DNA of 64,000 nucleotides from Sphagnum magellanicum (lineage: Eukaryota; Streptophyta; Sphagnopsida; Sphagnales; Sphagnaceae): positions 17,366,038 to 17,430,037 of the forward strand of contig CM038923.1 in the NCBI GenBank assembly GCA_021904315.1, written 5' to 3'. A program made the translations under genes and the position numbers. The notes beneath the pieces are model-generated. The model worked only from the letters and a program-made list of their open reading frames with translations, had not been told where the DNA came from and did not search any database. Positions 51,700 to 63,351 of the stretch are shown here, one piece after another (the stretch's first letter is position 1; the number at the start of each line of letters is the position of its first letter).

Positions 51700-54600
51700 A
51701 TGCGTGATTCACTTGGTTCTGAGATCGTTGCCGAGGAGACTATTGCTGTAGCTGTTGAAGAGACGCTGGGAAGTAGTCATGCATGTTCGGACAGCTTGAA
51801 AGTATCCTCTGTGAGTTGCAGACGCAATACCCATGATCTACACTTGTCAGGTTCTTGATTGTCAGGAGAGAGAGAGAGAGAGAGTTCTTGAAGGGGGGGT
51901 TCTGGATGGGGAGACCCAGTTTTGTTCAGTACTCTTTGATTTGAGGAGCTTTATTAGGAACTGTTCTCCAACAATTGCCAATTTGTTTGTGGTCACTTTG
52001 TTCCTGAAATAGCAGTGCCCAGCTTTCTTTGTTGAGAACAAGAAATTGGCACGGGATGGAGACTTCTTGGAGCCCTTACTAGCTGTCAGTGATCAGGAGC
52101 AGCGCTTGATGCCTGATGGTGAGCAGTCTGTGTACATTGATGTTGAAAGTCAAACCTGGATGAAGGAGGATCCAGTGCCACTTGTTGCTACCGAAACCCA
52201 TTCCTCTACTTTCTTCTTTTGTCTTAGGTATGTCTTTCTTTCTGTCTTTCTTTAACCTTTGTATATGCACACTATCCTTGGACATGAGGTTTCCTTTGCA
52301 AACAAACCAAGATGTCCAGATGGTAGGCTCAACTCACAATTGTAAAGTACTCAATTTAGTTTTTATTCTGAATCTAACCTGAACCAGATTAGTAGTGACC
52401 AAGTGTCCAGAAAGATGAGATGAATGGGAAGGACATCAGAGAGAGCCCACTGGGACTCTCTTCTGTCTAATTGCTCAAGTTTCCTGTGAACACCCAAGTT
52501 CTTATCAGTTTTTGGCTCCTGCCTGTGTTCCACATGCACTGAAATGAAAATAGTCGAAGGAGCTGTTAGATTACTTTTGTTGCTCAACTTGGAAGTTTTG
52601 TTGCATGAGCTTGAACATTTGTACAAAAATTCCACTTTCCATAATTGTCAACAAATTTTCAGCTTTTGTTCATGGACCTTCGTTACAGATGCTTGACCTT
52701 CTTCAGATTGATCATCCTTTGGACATGAGAAGTAACATCAGTAGTAGTGACATCCTTTTAAACTCCAGGTGGATCTTGACAAGAATTTCTCCAATGGATT
52801 GCTGACAAAACTTTATCTAGATCCAAGGAAATTTGTCCATAAAGCTCCAAGCTCAAAGTTTCCTACAAAAAATAAGGAGTGGGTCTTCACTCAGGAAACT
52901 CAGGTTAGGTCAAAGTTTTGAATAAGTATCATGGGTGGACTCGAGGCAGGAAATTCAGGTTATCTCTATCTTGATGATGTATTGTCAATGTCCAAACATT
53001 GGTGCTTGGTTTAGGGCTTTTGAAAATCTTGCAAATTGTTTCATGGCCATTCATCAAGGTATCTTATGTTCACTTGTATTGCAGAATAGGATGGCGATGG
53101 ATAGTAATAATCCTGGGTCTTGCTCTCTATGGCCTTCTGCTTTTGCCCGGCTTTGTTCAGGGTGAATTTCTCTCAGGCCTTGTTTCAAAATATGCACCAT
53201 TGTTTCACAGTATGTGGAGTTGTATGACCCACACACACGTTCCTCGGTTCAATGTTTGTCAAAACTATGCTATTAGATGCCAAGGCATTTTGTAACCTGT
53301 GATGCTCCTTTCCTCATTCTCCTATCATCAATCTACTTGCCTGTTGCTTTGGAGTGTATGCTAGAGCACTTTTGGTTCCAATTTGTAGATTACACTGTTT
53401 TATTCCTTGTTTGAATCACATAAGCAAGGTCAACAATGTGACTGATAATCATATGTGCTTCAATCATCTCCAGTGGGATACAACTATTACTGCTCAAAAT
53501 CTGTCCACCGCAACATTATTTGTGGAGATAATTGGCGCAACAGGTTAGTTTTCTTCCAAAGAAAGGTCCACCTAAGAACAATCTTGTGGTTTTGTGTTGA
53601 GTGGTCATGCACTTCATTGATGCTTTCAACAATTTTGTGTGTAAAGTGTTTCAGTTGTTAAATTGGATGTGGTCTTTCTTTGGTTTCACAAGTCATGTCT
53701 TTATAGCTCTGGATCTTACACTGGCTTGCAACTGATCTGCATATATGGTTGGGAGGGATGGTGGACAGACTTGATTTATATTTGCCAAAGAAAATTGATG
53801 ACCCAAAACCAGTCGTAATTTTTGTCCCTGGCGGTGCTTGGATCATGGGGTAATGTCTTTTATGTTTCATGTCTCTCACCATGTCTCACAAGAGTATCCC
53901 TGACTTACTGTGGACTGTTGTTGTCAACAATGCACACTGGTTATTTTCTTGGTTCCACAGTGACTTTGGACACTTTTGTCTTGCAATCCATGTCAGAATT
54001 GAACTTTAAGTTAATGAATTCTGATATCAAAAGCCTGCCTTGGTGTGTCATAGGCAACATTTGCAGATGAGGGGGAGTCACTGACATAATATGATGGATT
54101 CCCTATTTTTTGTAGTTGATGGCACCATCTGAAAGTGATCCTCTGATGGGGGTTTCACAGGCACAGGGCATGGGGCTCTTTATTGGGACAGCAGCTGGCT
54201 GCACATGACATCATTGTGGCATCCCTTGATTATAGGTGTTTCATAATATCCTGAACTCTAAGGGACAAGTTACACTCAATTCATCCTGGGGTCTACTTAA
54301 AACATTTCAAAGACCAATAGTCTTTATGTTGAGGAACTGAGCAGTTCAGCATGCTGGAGCCTGTTAATCTAGCACAGAAGAGTTCACAAGAGGTTCATGC
54401 TATGCTAGTATGTGTGGGGAGGGTGCAGGAATTTTCCTCAGGGGACAGCAGGTGATATGATTTCAGATATTTGCACTGGAATTACATATGTGCACAATAA
54501 CATTGCAAGCTTTGGAGGGGATCCAGACAAGTGAGCATGACGCTAAGCAGACTTTGAAATAAGCCTCAGTGGGATTTTCACTAAGGGATCAATTGTCATA

Positions 54601-56862
54601 CATAGACAGACATCACAGTGAATTGATCAGTGGATGAATAGAGACTACCTAATCTTGTCTTGATGGATACAAATGAAGATGATGCTTTACCATGGAAGTT
54701 ACATCTTGTGAAACTGTGTGCTCTAAATCAGAATCAACTCATGAGAACATGATACTTTATATGAATAATCAGTCTCAAAAACTTGGGTGTTTGGCTTGCA
54801 ACACACCAAGAATGTGGATATATGCTCATAAAGATGTGACCAAGGACTCATGAAGATCAAGTAAATGTGACTGAATCGATGTTCTTACTGGTGACTGTAC
54901 ATGCTGTTGTTGTGGGAAATTTGGCAGGTTGTTTCTCATAGGTCAGTCTGCAGGTGCACATCTATCCACTTGTGCCCTGGTATGGCAGGCTGTGGAGGAA
55001 AGTGAGGAAGATGGCCCAGTATTGCCATGGAAACCATCCCAGTTTAAAGCATTCATGGGCATATCTGGTGGGTGAGCAACCACTCTCTGTCTGGACAGTA
55101 CCTTATTTTCAACATCATCGTGCTTGCAAACTGAAAGCTCTAGGCTGGAAAGAATTTTATGAAATTATTCCTTAAAGGTTCTTCTGGCTTGATGTGTTGT
55201 TTCTACCTGTGAATCCTATGTGATTCACATTCAAGTTCATTGCAGTAAGTTGTGACATGGTTCCTGAAGTCATTTTTTGAACTGAAAGTTTTATCTGACA
55301 GGGGAGGCTTAACATGTTCTATGACAATAGGCCCTGTCATTGTTAATTGTAACAGTGTCCTGTACTCATCATTTTTTTTGCATCCTTTCTAAGAACCATG
55401 AAAGTCCTCTTGGACACTGAGTAGCGATTTTGTAATCCTTAAATAAGCATGTAGCAGGGCAAAGACACACTTTAATTATTCTTGGCCAGTTATTAGGATA
55501 ATCAAAGATGGGTAGAAGACTGGGCTTAAGTTTGCTTAAACAACGAACCCATCTTATAAACTGTTAGCCTTGGAAGATGAGGATTCCTCCACGTAATAAT
55601 CTGATAGAGGAGACATGAGTTGCAGCTGCTCATGAATGCTTAAACTGCATGGTTCTAATAGGAGGTTCTAATGGAGCAGGTACAACCTACCAAAACTCAT
55701 AGACCACTTCGATCAACGAGGTCTCTATAGATCCCTCTTCCTCAGGTCAGATCTCTAAACTTTTGTCTCTTCTAATTTGTTGTTGAAAATCATCTCTGCA
55801 TACATTTTCCCAACCTAATGAGAACTCTCAGATGTGAGGGGCTAAGCAGGCTACCTAGTTGCAGTCATGCTGAAGGAAGTAATTGGAAATCACAAACTAG
55901 TTCTTTGGTTCTATCTTGAGGTCAGTTTCAAAGCTGACCTGCTAATGGCATTCAGTGGGTTGGTCTATGAAATTGGTGCAGGATAATGGAGGGGAAGGAC
56001 TCTTTGTTGCACTTTTCCCCAGAAGCTGTGGTCCTTAGTTCAGTTTTCCGACAAGTTGCAACACAACTACCACCAATCACATTGTTTCATGGCACAGCTG
56101 ATTATACTATTCCTTGTGATGCAAGGTGGATTTCCATAACCTTCAAGGGGATTGATGTAGCCATTCACTTGAATAATTTGATGTGATGCTGGCATATACA
56201 TGCATCTCCTTCAGGATTCCAGTGGGTGGGTGGTTACAGTAATCAACAAAGGCATAACAGAATGTCTTGATCTCACTGTAAGAGGCTATCACGAGATCAG
56301 AAAAATGTAAGATGAGATGAAAGCTCAAAGGCTATGTGTGCACTAAATGATTGAGACAGCAGATTTGTAGTACCATCACTCTAGATGGCGATGATTAAGA
56401 CAAAGCCATGTTATTCATTATAATGTTAGTTCATGGGATCAAGGAACTTTTGTTTATGCTTGAGTGAAGCCAGGACCTGATGGGACAGGTGTGTCCTGTA
56501 CATGTGCAGTGTCACTTTTGCAGAATCTCTGCGATCCATTGGTGTTGATGTGAACACATACTTATACAATGACAAGACACATACAGACTTGATTTTACAG
56601 GTGGTTTTTTCTTCACCATTTAAGCGTTTTGCAGCCTAGTTTGCTTAGCATGAGAGCATGATTCTTTTCTTAAATTTTACCACTGACAGTTTTATGTCTC
56701 CAGGATCCAATGAGGGGGAACTATGAAATGTTGGACGACATGCTGACAGTGCTCCATGCAGACGATGAAGATGCAAAACGAAATGATGCTACAACTACCC
56801 CCTGCAGGCGTCTCGTCCCCTTACTTTTGTTGAACTTGGCTAGGAAAATCAGTCCCTTCTAA
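51700..56862 (+). CDS. Isoprenylcysteine alpha-carbonyl methylesterase (ICME)-like alpha/beta hydrolase
   Basis: Hydrolyses the methyl ester of prenylated protein C-termini at endomembranes (known for plant ICME; inferred here). Exons: 51700-51810, 52013-52227, 53085-53161, 53474-53543, 53769-53849, 54161-54235, 54429-54530, 54928-55071, 55680-55745, 55982-56125, a predicted 11-base microexon 56215-56225, 56524-56600, 56704-56862. They sum to 1332 bases, 443 residues, in frame. Features in order: acidic N-terminus; a hydrophobic membrane segment [49 protein letters not shown]; oxyanion-type PGGAWIMG; nucleophile [16 protein letters not shown] with the catalytic Asp; KTHTD with the catalytic His; [16 protein letters not shown] at the end. 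The hydrolase exons are secure. Exons 1-2 and the microexon rest on phase and splice signals only. Exons 1-2 lie in the duplicated arm; the remaining exons are single copy. Confidence 0.85.
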
Positions 56863-58969
56863 ACATGCAATTTCAGCAGAACCATAATGGAATTAGACCA
56901 ATTATTAGCGCTTCAGGCAGTTCAAGGATCAAACAATGCACTGCATGTATGGAGTTTGTACAAGCTGTTTAAAGCTAGAAAGAATGTCAGTTTAGATGCT
57001 CACTTGTGGCAAATTGTCATGGCTCCAAGAAAGCCATGACATCCCCTCACTGCAATTTGGAAAATTTTAATCTCCTTTGTATGTCACTTTGGTGATTCAA
57101 ATGAAGCCAAGAAAATCGCCAATGATGCTCAAAAATTAAAACTAACTTGATTAGACAAATACGAGTTTAATCTACACAAGTTTGTGTTTCCATTTGTTTT
57201 GATTTGACCAACAGAATAATTTCTAGATTTGAGTCAACATGTTGGAAATGACAAGAATGGTGGATTTCCACCCATTGGAGTAATGAAGCAAATCATGGCA
57301 ACATGATTGGTCATTAATTTAATTGAAGTCCAAATATCACTATTCACAATGCAAACCAAATTCAAAATAATATATGAATCAATGGACACCTGAATAATCA
57401 TATATTAATGTCAGTAAGAATGTAACTATCTTTTAAACCGCTAGTTTCATTTTTCTATATATAAAATAAGAATATTTTACTTGATCAATATTCATCATAT
57501 AAAATATATAAACTTTATTAATACTTGATCACAATCATCATTCATCATCATCATATTTTATTGATCAAATATGATGATGATGATGATGATGATGGTGGTG
57601 ATGGTGGTGGTCGTGGTGGTGTTCTATTTATCATGATGATCATCATTTTATTAATAGATCTCATATTCTTACTTTGTGAAAGATAACAATTTTTTTTCCT
57701 TAGAATTTTGGTTTTTTTTTAATTTCACAAATTTTGAAACTGGATGATCAATACACTACACGTTCAGTCACTGGCCTGTTTTACCCTACCTGACCATGAC
57801 CAGTTGATTTTTGAACTGCCCAACACCAGTAGTTATGCAGGTACAAGAAGGGGGCATAGGAGGGATAACATGGCAGTTTAGAGTTTGGACACATGTGAAA
57901 GCTTAATCATGTGATGACTACTAAAGAATCAAAATTGTCATTAAATTCTGAACCAACCATGTAACCAACAGAGACATATACATGATTGGATTGAAAGGTT
58001 GCAATGGAAGTTGACAAATCATGGAACATCATGATTAATATATGGGATCCCAAGAGTTCTGGATGGTTCCACAAAATCACAACAGAATGTTGTAGGAGAT
58101 GCTCAAATACACTAGTTGGCAGACACAATGTAATGCAGTAGGGCATTACACTGTGTGAACTGAGGGTGGAGCTCAAGGTCTGGGGTTTATTGTCTTGTTG
58201 CCAGTATGGAGGCCCTCCTGATTGTACAATGGTAAATTACTGGCCCTCCCACTTGTGCAGCAGACTTTACATTTTGTAATTTTGCACCATACAAGCAGGA
58301 AGGCCAACAGTACTAGCCTACCCTGCATGAGGGCATCTTGCAAAATGCAATGCCCAGCACCAAGGTCATTACAATGTTCAATACAATAGTCAAAAGACAC
58401 ATGAACAATTCTACAAGGGAATGTAATAGAAATAACAACTGTGTTTTGATACCTCACCCAACTGTAGTACTGAGTAATGTACTATCCAAGTATTACTACA
58501 TAAGCTAGATCCTCACACCCTTGAGACTATAACACTCTCCAAGCTTGCAAACAAGACTGTCTGGGTTCTTTACTCAGAAAATGTCAATCAGGGAACAATA
58601 CCAGAATTTAGACAGAAGCACCTAACATAAGACAGAGGAAGCGTCTCATATCTAAGAAACATTGTACCCATAAAATACCTATACTGATTTTATGGAACGG
58701 CACACAAAGTAAAAAAAATAGGCCATAAATGTCTGTAGTATAAAAAACAGAAATAATAATGCAGAAGGTGGCTCAAAAATATTCTACACTGATTTCAACT
58801 CCCTTACCCTGACTAGATTGAGTAGTTTTGGAAGAGTTGCCATGGCTTTTGGTCAAGGTAGTAGAACCAGAGTCAAGTGAATACCAGTGACTTCTGGAAA
58901 GGAGGGGGGCTATTCACACATTATTTGCTTTTGAGTGTATGCTTCAAGGAGGCAACATTCAAAACCAAC
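56863..58969. other. Intergenic between ICME and the CYSTM gene
   Basis: No gene recognised; the two genes converge here. An ATG-rich/GAT-trinucleotide microsatellite with a CATCATCATCATATTT / AAATATGATGATGATG palindrome lies at about 57545-57625. ORFs at 57907-58457 on the minus strand show no family resemblance. Confidence 0.6.
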
Positions 58970-60422
58970 TCAGAAGCACGTCTCCAATACACAGCAGCAA
59001 CACAAGGCTGCCAGGCTGCATTGACATAAAAAGAACCCAACATTAGAAATGAAATACCTTCTCAAGTACAAAAAACACCTCTTCATGCATTTCTTGCTAA
59101 TTAGCTTGAGACAAACCTGCTCCAACCATGTTATTCAAAGCTCTTTGGTCTGTCTATCCTTCCAACTTATGAGCAACAGTAACAATAGCAATGAAGGAAG
59201 CCTTGGCAAATTTGGTGTGTTTGCAACCAAACCACCAACCCAAAGAATTATGGCCTTATGCAATCAGATAATTTCTGTGCTTGGTCCCTCCCTTTGTGCT
59301 TCATGAAGATAGGGTAGTTTCTCTTCAAGGAGCATGCAGCTACATTCTTGTTTCTCAACCAAAACTATAAGCAGCCAACAAAACCATTTGTTGCCTGCTC
59401 AAGCATCCACCCTTGGAAAACCAAGCAGGGAATGATATAGAGACAATTTTGTCATAAAGTAACCCAGATATGTACAAATGTTCCTCTTTCATCTCTTTTC
59501 CTCTCCCTCTCTCTCTCAGTTGCAGGCTAAATTCTCACCAGCATTCTATAAAGGATGGACCACTTGACTGGTCATATTGCTGTTGTGGATATACTCCCTG
59601 TGGTGGAGGATACTGTCCCTGTTGTGGATATCCCTGTTGTGGATATCCTGGTTGTGGATAGCCTTGAGGGGGGTACCCTTGCGGAGGATAACCTGCAAAA
59701 AGAAATGTACAATCAATCAGGTCCTGGATTCCAGAGAGACATCATATATGGCCCATCCAACATACATCCCAACACTAAACTAGCTACAAACAAAATGGAA
59801 AAGGAGAGTCAAAACTGGTCTCCATGTGCTAAAGGAAATAATACACTACTCAAAAGTCATTGAAGTTTTGCATATGTCAGTTAACAAAGGGGGAGCTTGT
59901 CCAATTTCAATTTTCCAATAAGAGATTTTAGGGGGGGATTTTGGGGAGTTCACAGCTTTCAGTAATGGGTGCTTGTTGTAACCCACTTTTGTGGAATAGT
60001 GATCATGTCTAGGATCACAGCAGTTAGTCGGTCAGAGCAAAATGACAGAGAGATACACGGTCATGCAGGCATGACCCTGGCATGACCTGAACTGAAAGTA
60101 ACAGTGAGTGGCATCCGGTGTACACATGCAAATTGACTTGACCATTCAAAGAAGCACAGAGAGCCATGCTCACTAAACACATTTCGAGGGCAAAACAAAG
60201 CAGTCCGAACGCTCGGGAAAATATTTCTAACATGGAAAAACAGAGGAGCAGCATGCATGAGAGACTGAACAGCGGAAATCAAACAAACAGGGAGAAGCTG
60301 GAAGGCAAAATCAAAACGAAGAACACAAAGCTGGTAAGAATAATAAGCATGGAGAAAACCTCACCGTATCCCTGAGGAGGTGGCACATTCACAGGAGGTG
60401 CCCCTGTGTTGTAATAACTCAT
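58970..60422 (-). CDS. GYPPQ-rich cysteine-rich transmembrane (CYSTM) protein, 85 residues
   Basis: Three exons too short for an ORF scan: 60365-60422, 59539-59692, 58970-59015. They total 258 bases, exactly 86 codons, with GT-AG borders (donors GTGAGG and GTGAGA; acceptors TGCAG). The protein starts [19 protein letters not shown], continues through repeated [10 protein letters not shown] units and ends [20 protein letters not shown]. The Cys-rich hydrophobic C-terminus is the CYSTM module, a single tail-anchoring segment found in small stress-associated plant plasma-membrane proteins (family knowledge). Length matches the family (about 70-110). The two introns, 672 and 523 bases, split the Gly19 codon and a Cys codon of the CYSTM motif. 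The 5' leader is purine-rich. The plus-strand ORFs over exon 2 are shadows. Confidence 0.92.
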
Positions 60423-60929
60423 GGCTGTCTGCTTGCTTGCTTGCTTGAGATTTTCTTGTTCTTCTTGTTCTTGTCCTTCTCAAATGCTTCACGGACCTTC
60501 GCTACAACAAGAAGGATATCCCGAGTAGACCTCTAAAGCTTCCCAAGTTTGAGCCAAATTTTTTCTCCGAATCAAACACTCGGCACTTCTACTTATTAAT
60601 CTTTATGAATCCCTGTTTCCAATTGCGACTTTACCGCCGGATGGCCCTTCGACTTGCAACAAGAAGTAGCTCGTGTGTTGAACGCTGCTGCTTTGTTTTT
60701 TCTGCTGAACACACGCTTTCTCTCGTCCCTTCCTGCTTCATTTCCATTTCCACCAAGCCCCCATTGTGGGCCGTTTCACAATCCGATGGTCGAGTTTAGT
60801 CCGGTTAGGTGTCTTGTTCACATCCGACGGTGCAGAACTAACAAAGAGATGAGAACTTGGTGAGTTCGTGGAAGGAGGGGAAGAGGGTCCCTAGTCCTTT
60901 GTTCCCGTTGGCGCATGGTGGGGCTTTTC
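60423..60929. other. Upstream region of the CYSTM gene
   Basis: Probable leader and promoter of the minus-strand CYSTM gene. A (GCAA)n-type stretch lies in the leader near 60432-60450. No gene recognised. It ends at the left 9-bp target duplication of the MITE (60921-60929). Confidence 0.5.
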
Positions 60930-61304
60930 GGCCACAGTACAGTGAACCAGCACCCACCAGCGCACCATCCATTGGATGTCCATTGGATGAACCTCAACTG
61001 AGTTAATATTTGGTTTCACCTTGGTAACCAATTCTGTAGGAAATAGGTATGATATATAGGTAGACATAGGTAGGAAAATAGGTAACTACTAGGTAAGTAG
61101 ATCATTTATACATAGTTAATGGCTGTTTTTATTACCTACCTACTAACAACCTGCTTCTGGGTTGTCAGTAGGTAGGTAGGAAAAAAAGCAACTGAGCTAA
61201 CCACTATGGTTATCTAAGGAACTGGAACCCAACAGAAAACTGTTTCCTGACTACTGACCATTCATCCTTCATGGTGGACTGGTGGGTGCTGGTTCACTGT
61301 GGCT
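60930..61304. mobile_element. MULE-type MITE, 375 bp, with 9-bp target-site duplication
   Basis: Flanked by GGGCTTTTC at 60921-60929 and 61305-61313. The left terminus GGCCACAGTACAGTGAACC then AGCACCCACCAG pairs with the complement of the right terminus, AGCCACAGTGAACCAGCACC then CACCAG. The left copy has an extra ACAGT. Inner arms contain GTAGGTAGG / CCTACCTAC. There is no coding capacity. A 9-bp duplication is characteristic of Mutator-like elements (known). Confidence 0.88.
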
Positions 61305-61313
61305 GGGCTTTTC

Positions 61314-63340
61314 TTGTAAGTAGTTGAGGATCAGACGCTGGAGATTGAAGAGGGGAAGTTGTATGGTAAGCAATGGAGAACTCTTGCGAAGCAGTCCATT
61401 AAAAAACAAATCCAAAATTCACACTCTTTTTTTGGGGAGGAATTTCGTGAAGGAACATCCGGAATGCTTGAGCGCAGAGAGAGAGAGAGAGAGAGAGAGC
61501 ATGGTTTGGTGATCATGAAAGTCCGCATAGGCAAATACCTGGCCTCTTGCGTAAAGCCATGAGAAACGTGTGAGAAATGTGTGAGAAGCTTTCTTTCAGC
61601 AGGTGGGCTCTACATGAATCGCTAGTCAAGTTTCAGCGGCGCTTGCAAATCGCAATATACCTCAGCAATGGGCTTCTTTTCAGGAATTTTTTTGTTTGTG
61701 GCCAAGCCAAAAAGTGGCAATCATCCATAGGAACGAGTAGAGAAAGTGGCAATCAACCTTAGGAAAATTTTGCCAATATGGCTATAGACCAGATATGAAG
61801 TCCAAATCTTTATTCATCCTTCTATATTTTTGGCTACACAAACTGCAAAACCAAATATAGAAAATCTGATGTTTTGGACCTTTTTCTTTTCCCTCACTTC
61901 AGGTGACTGAAAACCTCTAAAATAATTTCATTTTTGAATAAACATTTTTAAAAATTCCTCAAAATTTCGCTAATAGGCTGGCTCATTGCAGTCCCACTTA
62001 GCCAGGGACACAAGGCCTTCTTTAGGGTCTCTTAGTCTCAACAATAGACTCATCCCAAGAGCATTGGTGCAGAGTAAGGTAGGTTTGACACTCAATGGCC
62101 TCCTTCCTTGATCTGACTCATAAAGTACCATGAGAAATTTCCGAAGTGTATTTGGAAGGCACACAACGTATCCCTGAATATCCTTTTAAGAGAGGAGGAG
62201 GCTTATTTATGACTACTCCTTAAGATGGGGAGGGATCTTTGAAGCCTACTCACATGTGCAGGTAAGTAATCATAAGATCCCTCCAATCTACTACGCATAT
62301 GAACCTGCCTCTCCGACACCTCCTGATCAGTGATTATTTTTTTTGGGTGGAAAATGGTCAAAAAGGTTACACAGTTTTATAAAAAGGGAAATATTCTGTT
62401 GCAAATTATCTCTTTTTAATAAAAGAATTCACCAAATTATGACAAAAAAACTGACTTTTTGAGGAGGGTGTCACCAGATATGGCCAGGCTTGGCTACCTT
62501 CTTGTCTTAGGCCCCTTATTTTAACCCCCACCATAGGGCTGTAGGTATAGGAGAAGGGCCTGAGTACAAGCCTTTCCGTGATTTGAGATCTGTGCCCAAG
62601 GCCAGTAGGTGGAGGGAAGAGGTCGAAAGTCACTGAAGGTCCTGTACTCAGGCCCTTTTCCTACTTCAAGAAGCGCTGGGATTTTTTCACTTTTTAGAAA
62701 TAGTGACATGATGGCTGGTACCTTCAGCTGGTCAGAAGATCCCAGTCTAGCCTGGCTGGTAACCTTCTACTGCAGAACATCCCACTTGATGAAAACAGGT
62801 TTCTTTAGGCAGGTAATGGACCTGAAAAACGAAAGGAAAAATCCAGGTGGTGCTACTCGAGTAAGTGTGGATTCTCCACCTCAGATTAGTTGCAATTAAG
62901 AATGTAAATATTATACAAAAAGAAAGAGGGGCTAAATTCTTATTGTGAATGGAATAGCTCTACAATAAACAATTAATTTTTTTCTAGTTAAATCTACGTT
63001 TGTCATCTGTAATTTGCGCAAGTGTGTCTACACTTCTTGAACTTGACGATTTTTTTTTCTCTCACAACAATTTTTTTCTTTTTTTCTTTTTTTTGTGCTA
63101 CAAGTGGATGTTTATTTTCTGACTATAGCCAATAACATGTCATGTTCAAAAGTCTTATAACATTTTACAACTTTCTTTGAGGAATGCCATTACTTATTTA
63201 GGCTACCTTCAAAAGTTTACCTTCTAGTCACCTATAAGGTAGTCTCACCTTGTTAGTTTGTCGTCCACAACCCATGTTTTTCTAAAGCTAGCAAAAATAT
63301 ATATATATATACTTTTAACATGGAACAAGATTTTTAAAAA
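61314..63340. other. Intergenic, no recognised gene
   Basis: Contains a (GA)n tract at about 61480-61500, the foldback at 62548-62663 and AT/T-rich stretches near the nad1 fragment. ORFs around 61970-62164 and 62406-62900 resemble nothing I know. Confidence 0.55.
62548..62663. repeat. Foldback hairpin
   Basis: TAGGAGAAGGGCCTGAGTAC at 62548-62567 pairs with GTACTCAGGCCCTTTTCCTA at 62644-62663. Pairing continues imperfectly into the loop (CCTTTCCGTGATTTGAG against CCTTCAGTGACTTTCG). It could be a small MITE or a hairpin RNA source; nothing decides between them. Confidence 0.7.
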
Positions 63341-63351
63341 AAGTCAACAAA

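Noticed and set aside
52605..52805. Extra ICME exon ([16 protein letters not shown])
   Set aside because: Exon 2 (ending AG) joins exon 3 (starting A) in frame to give CLRIGWRW, so no exon is needed between them.
59470..59863. Plus-strand ORFs over the GYPPQ region
   Set aside because: Antisense shadows of CYSTM exon 2.
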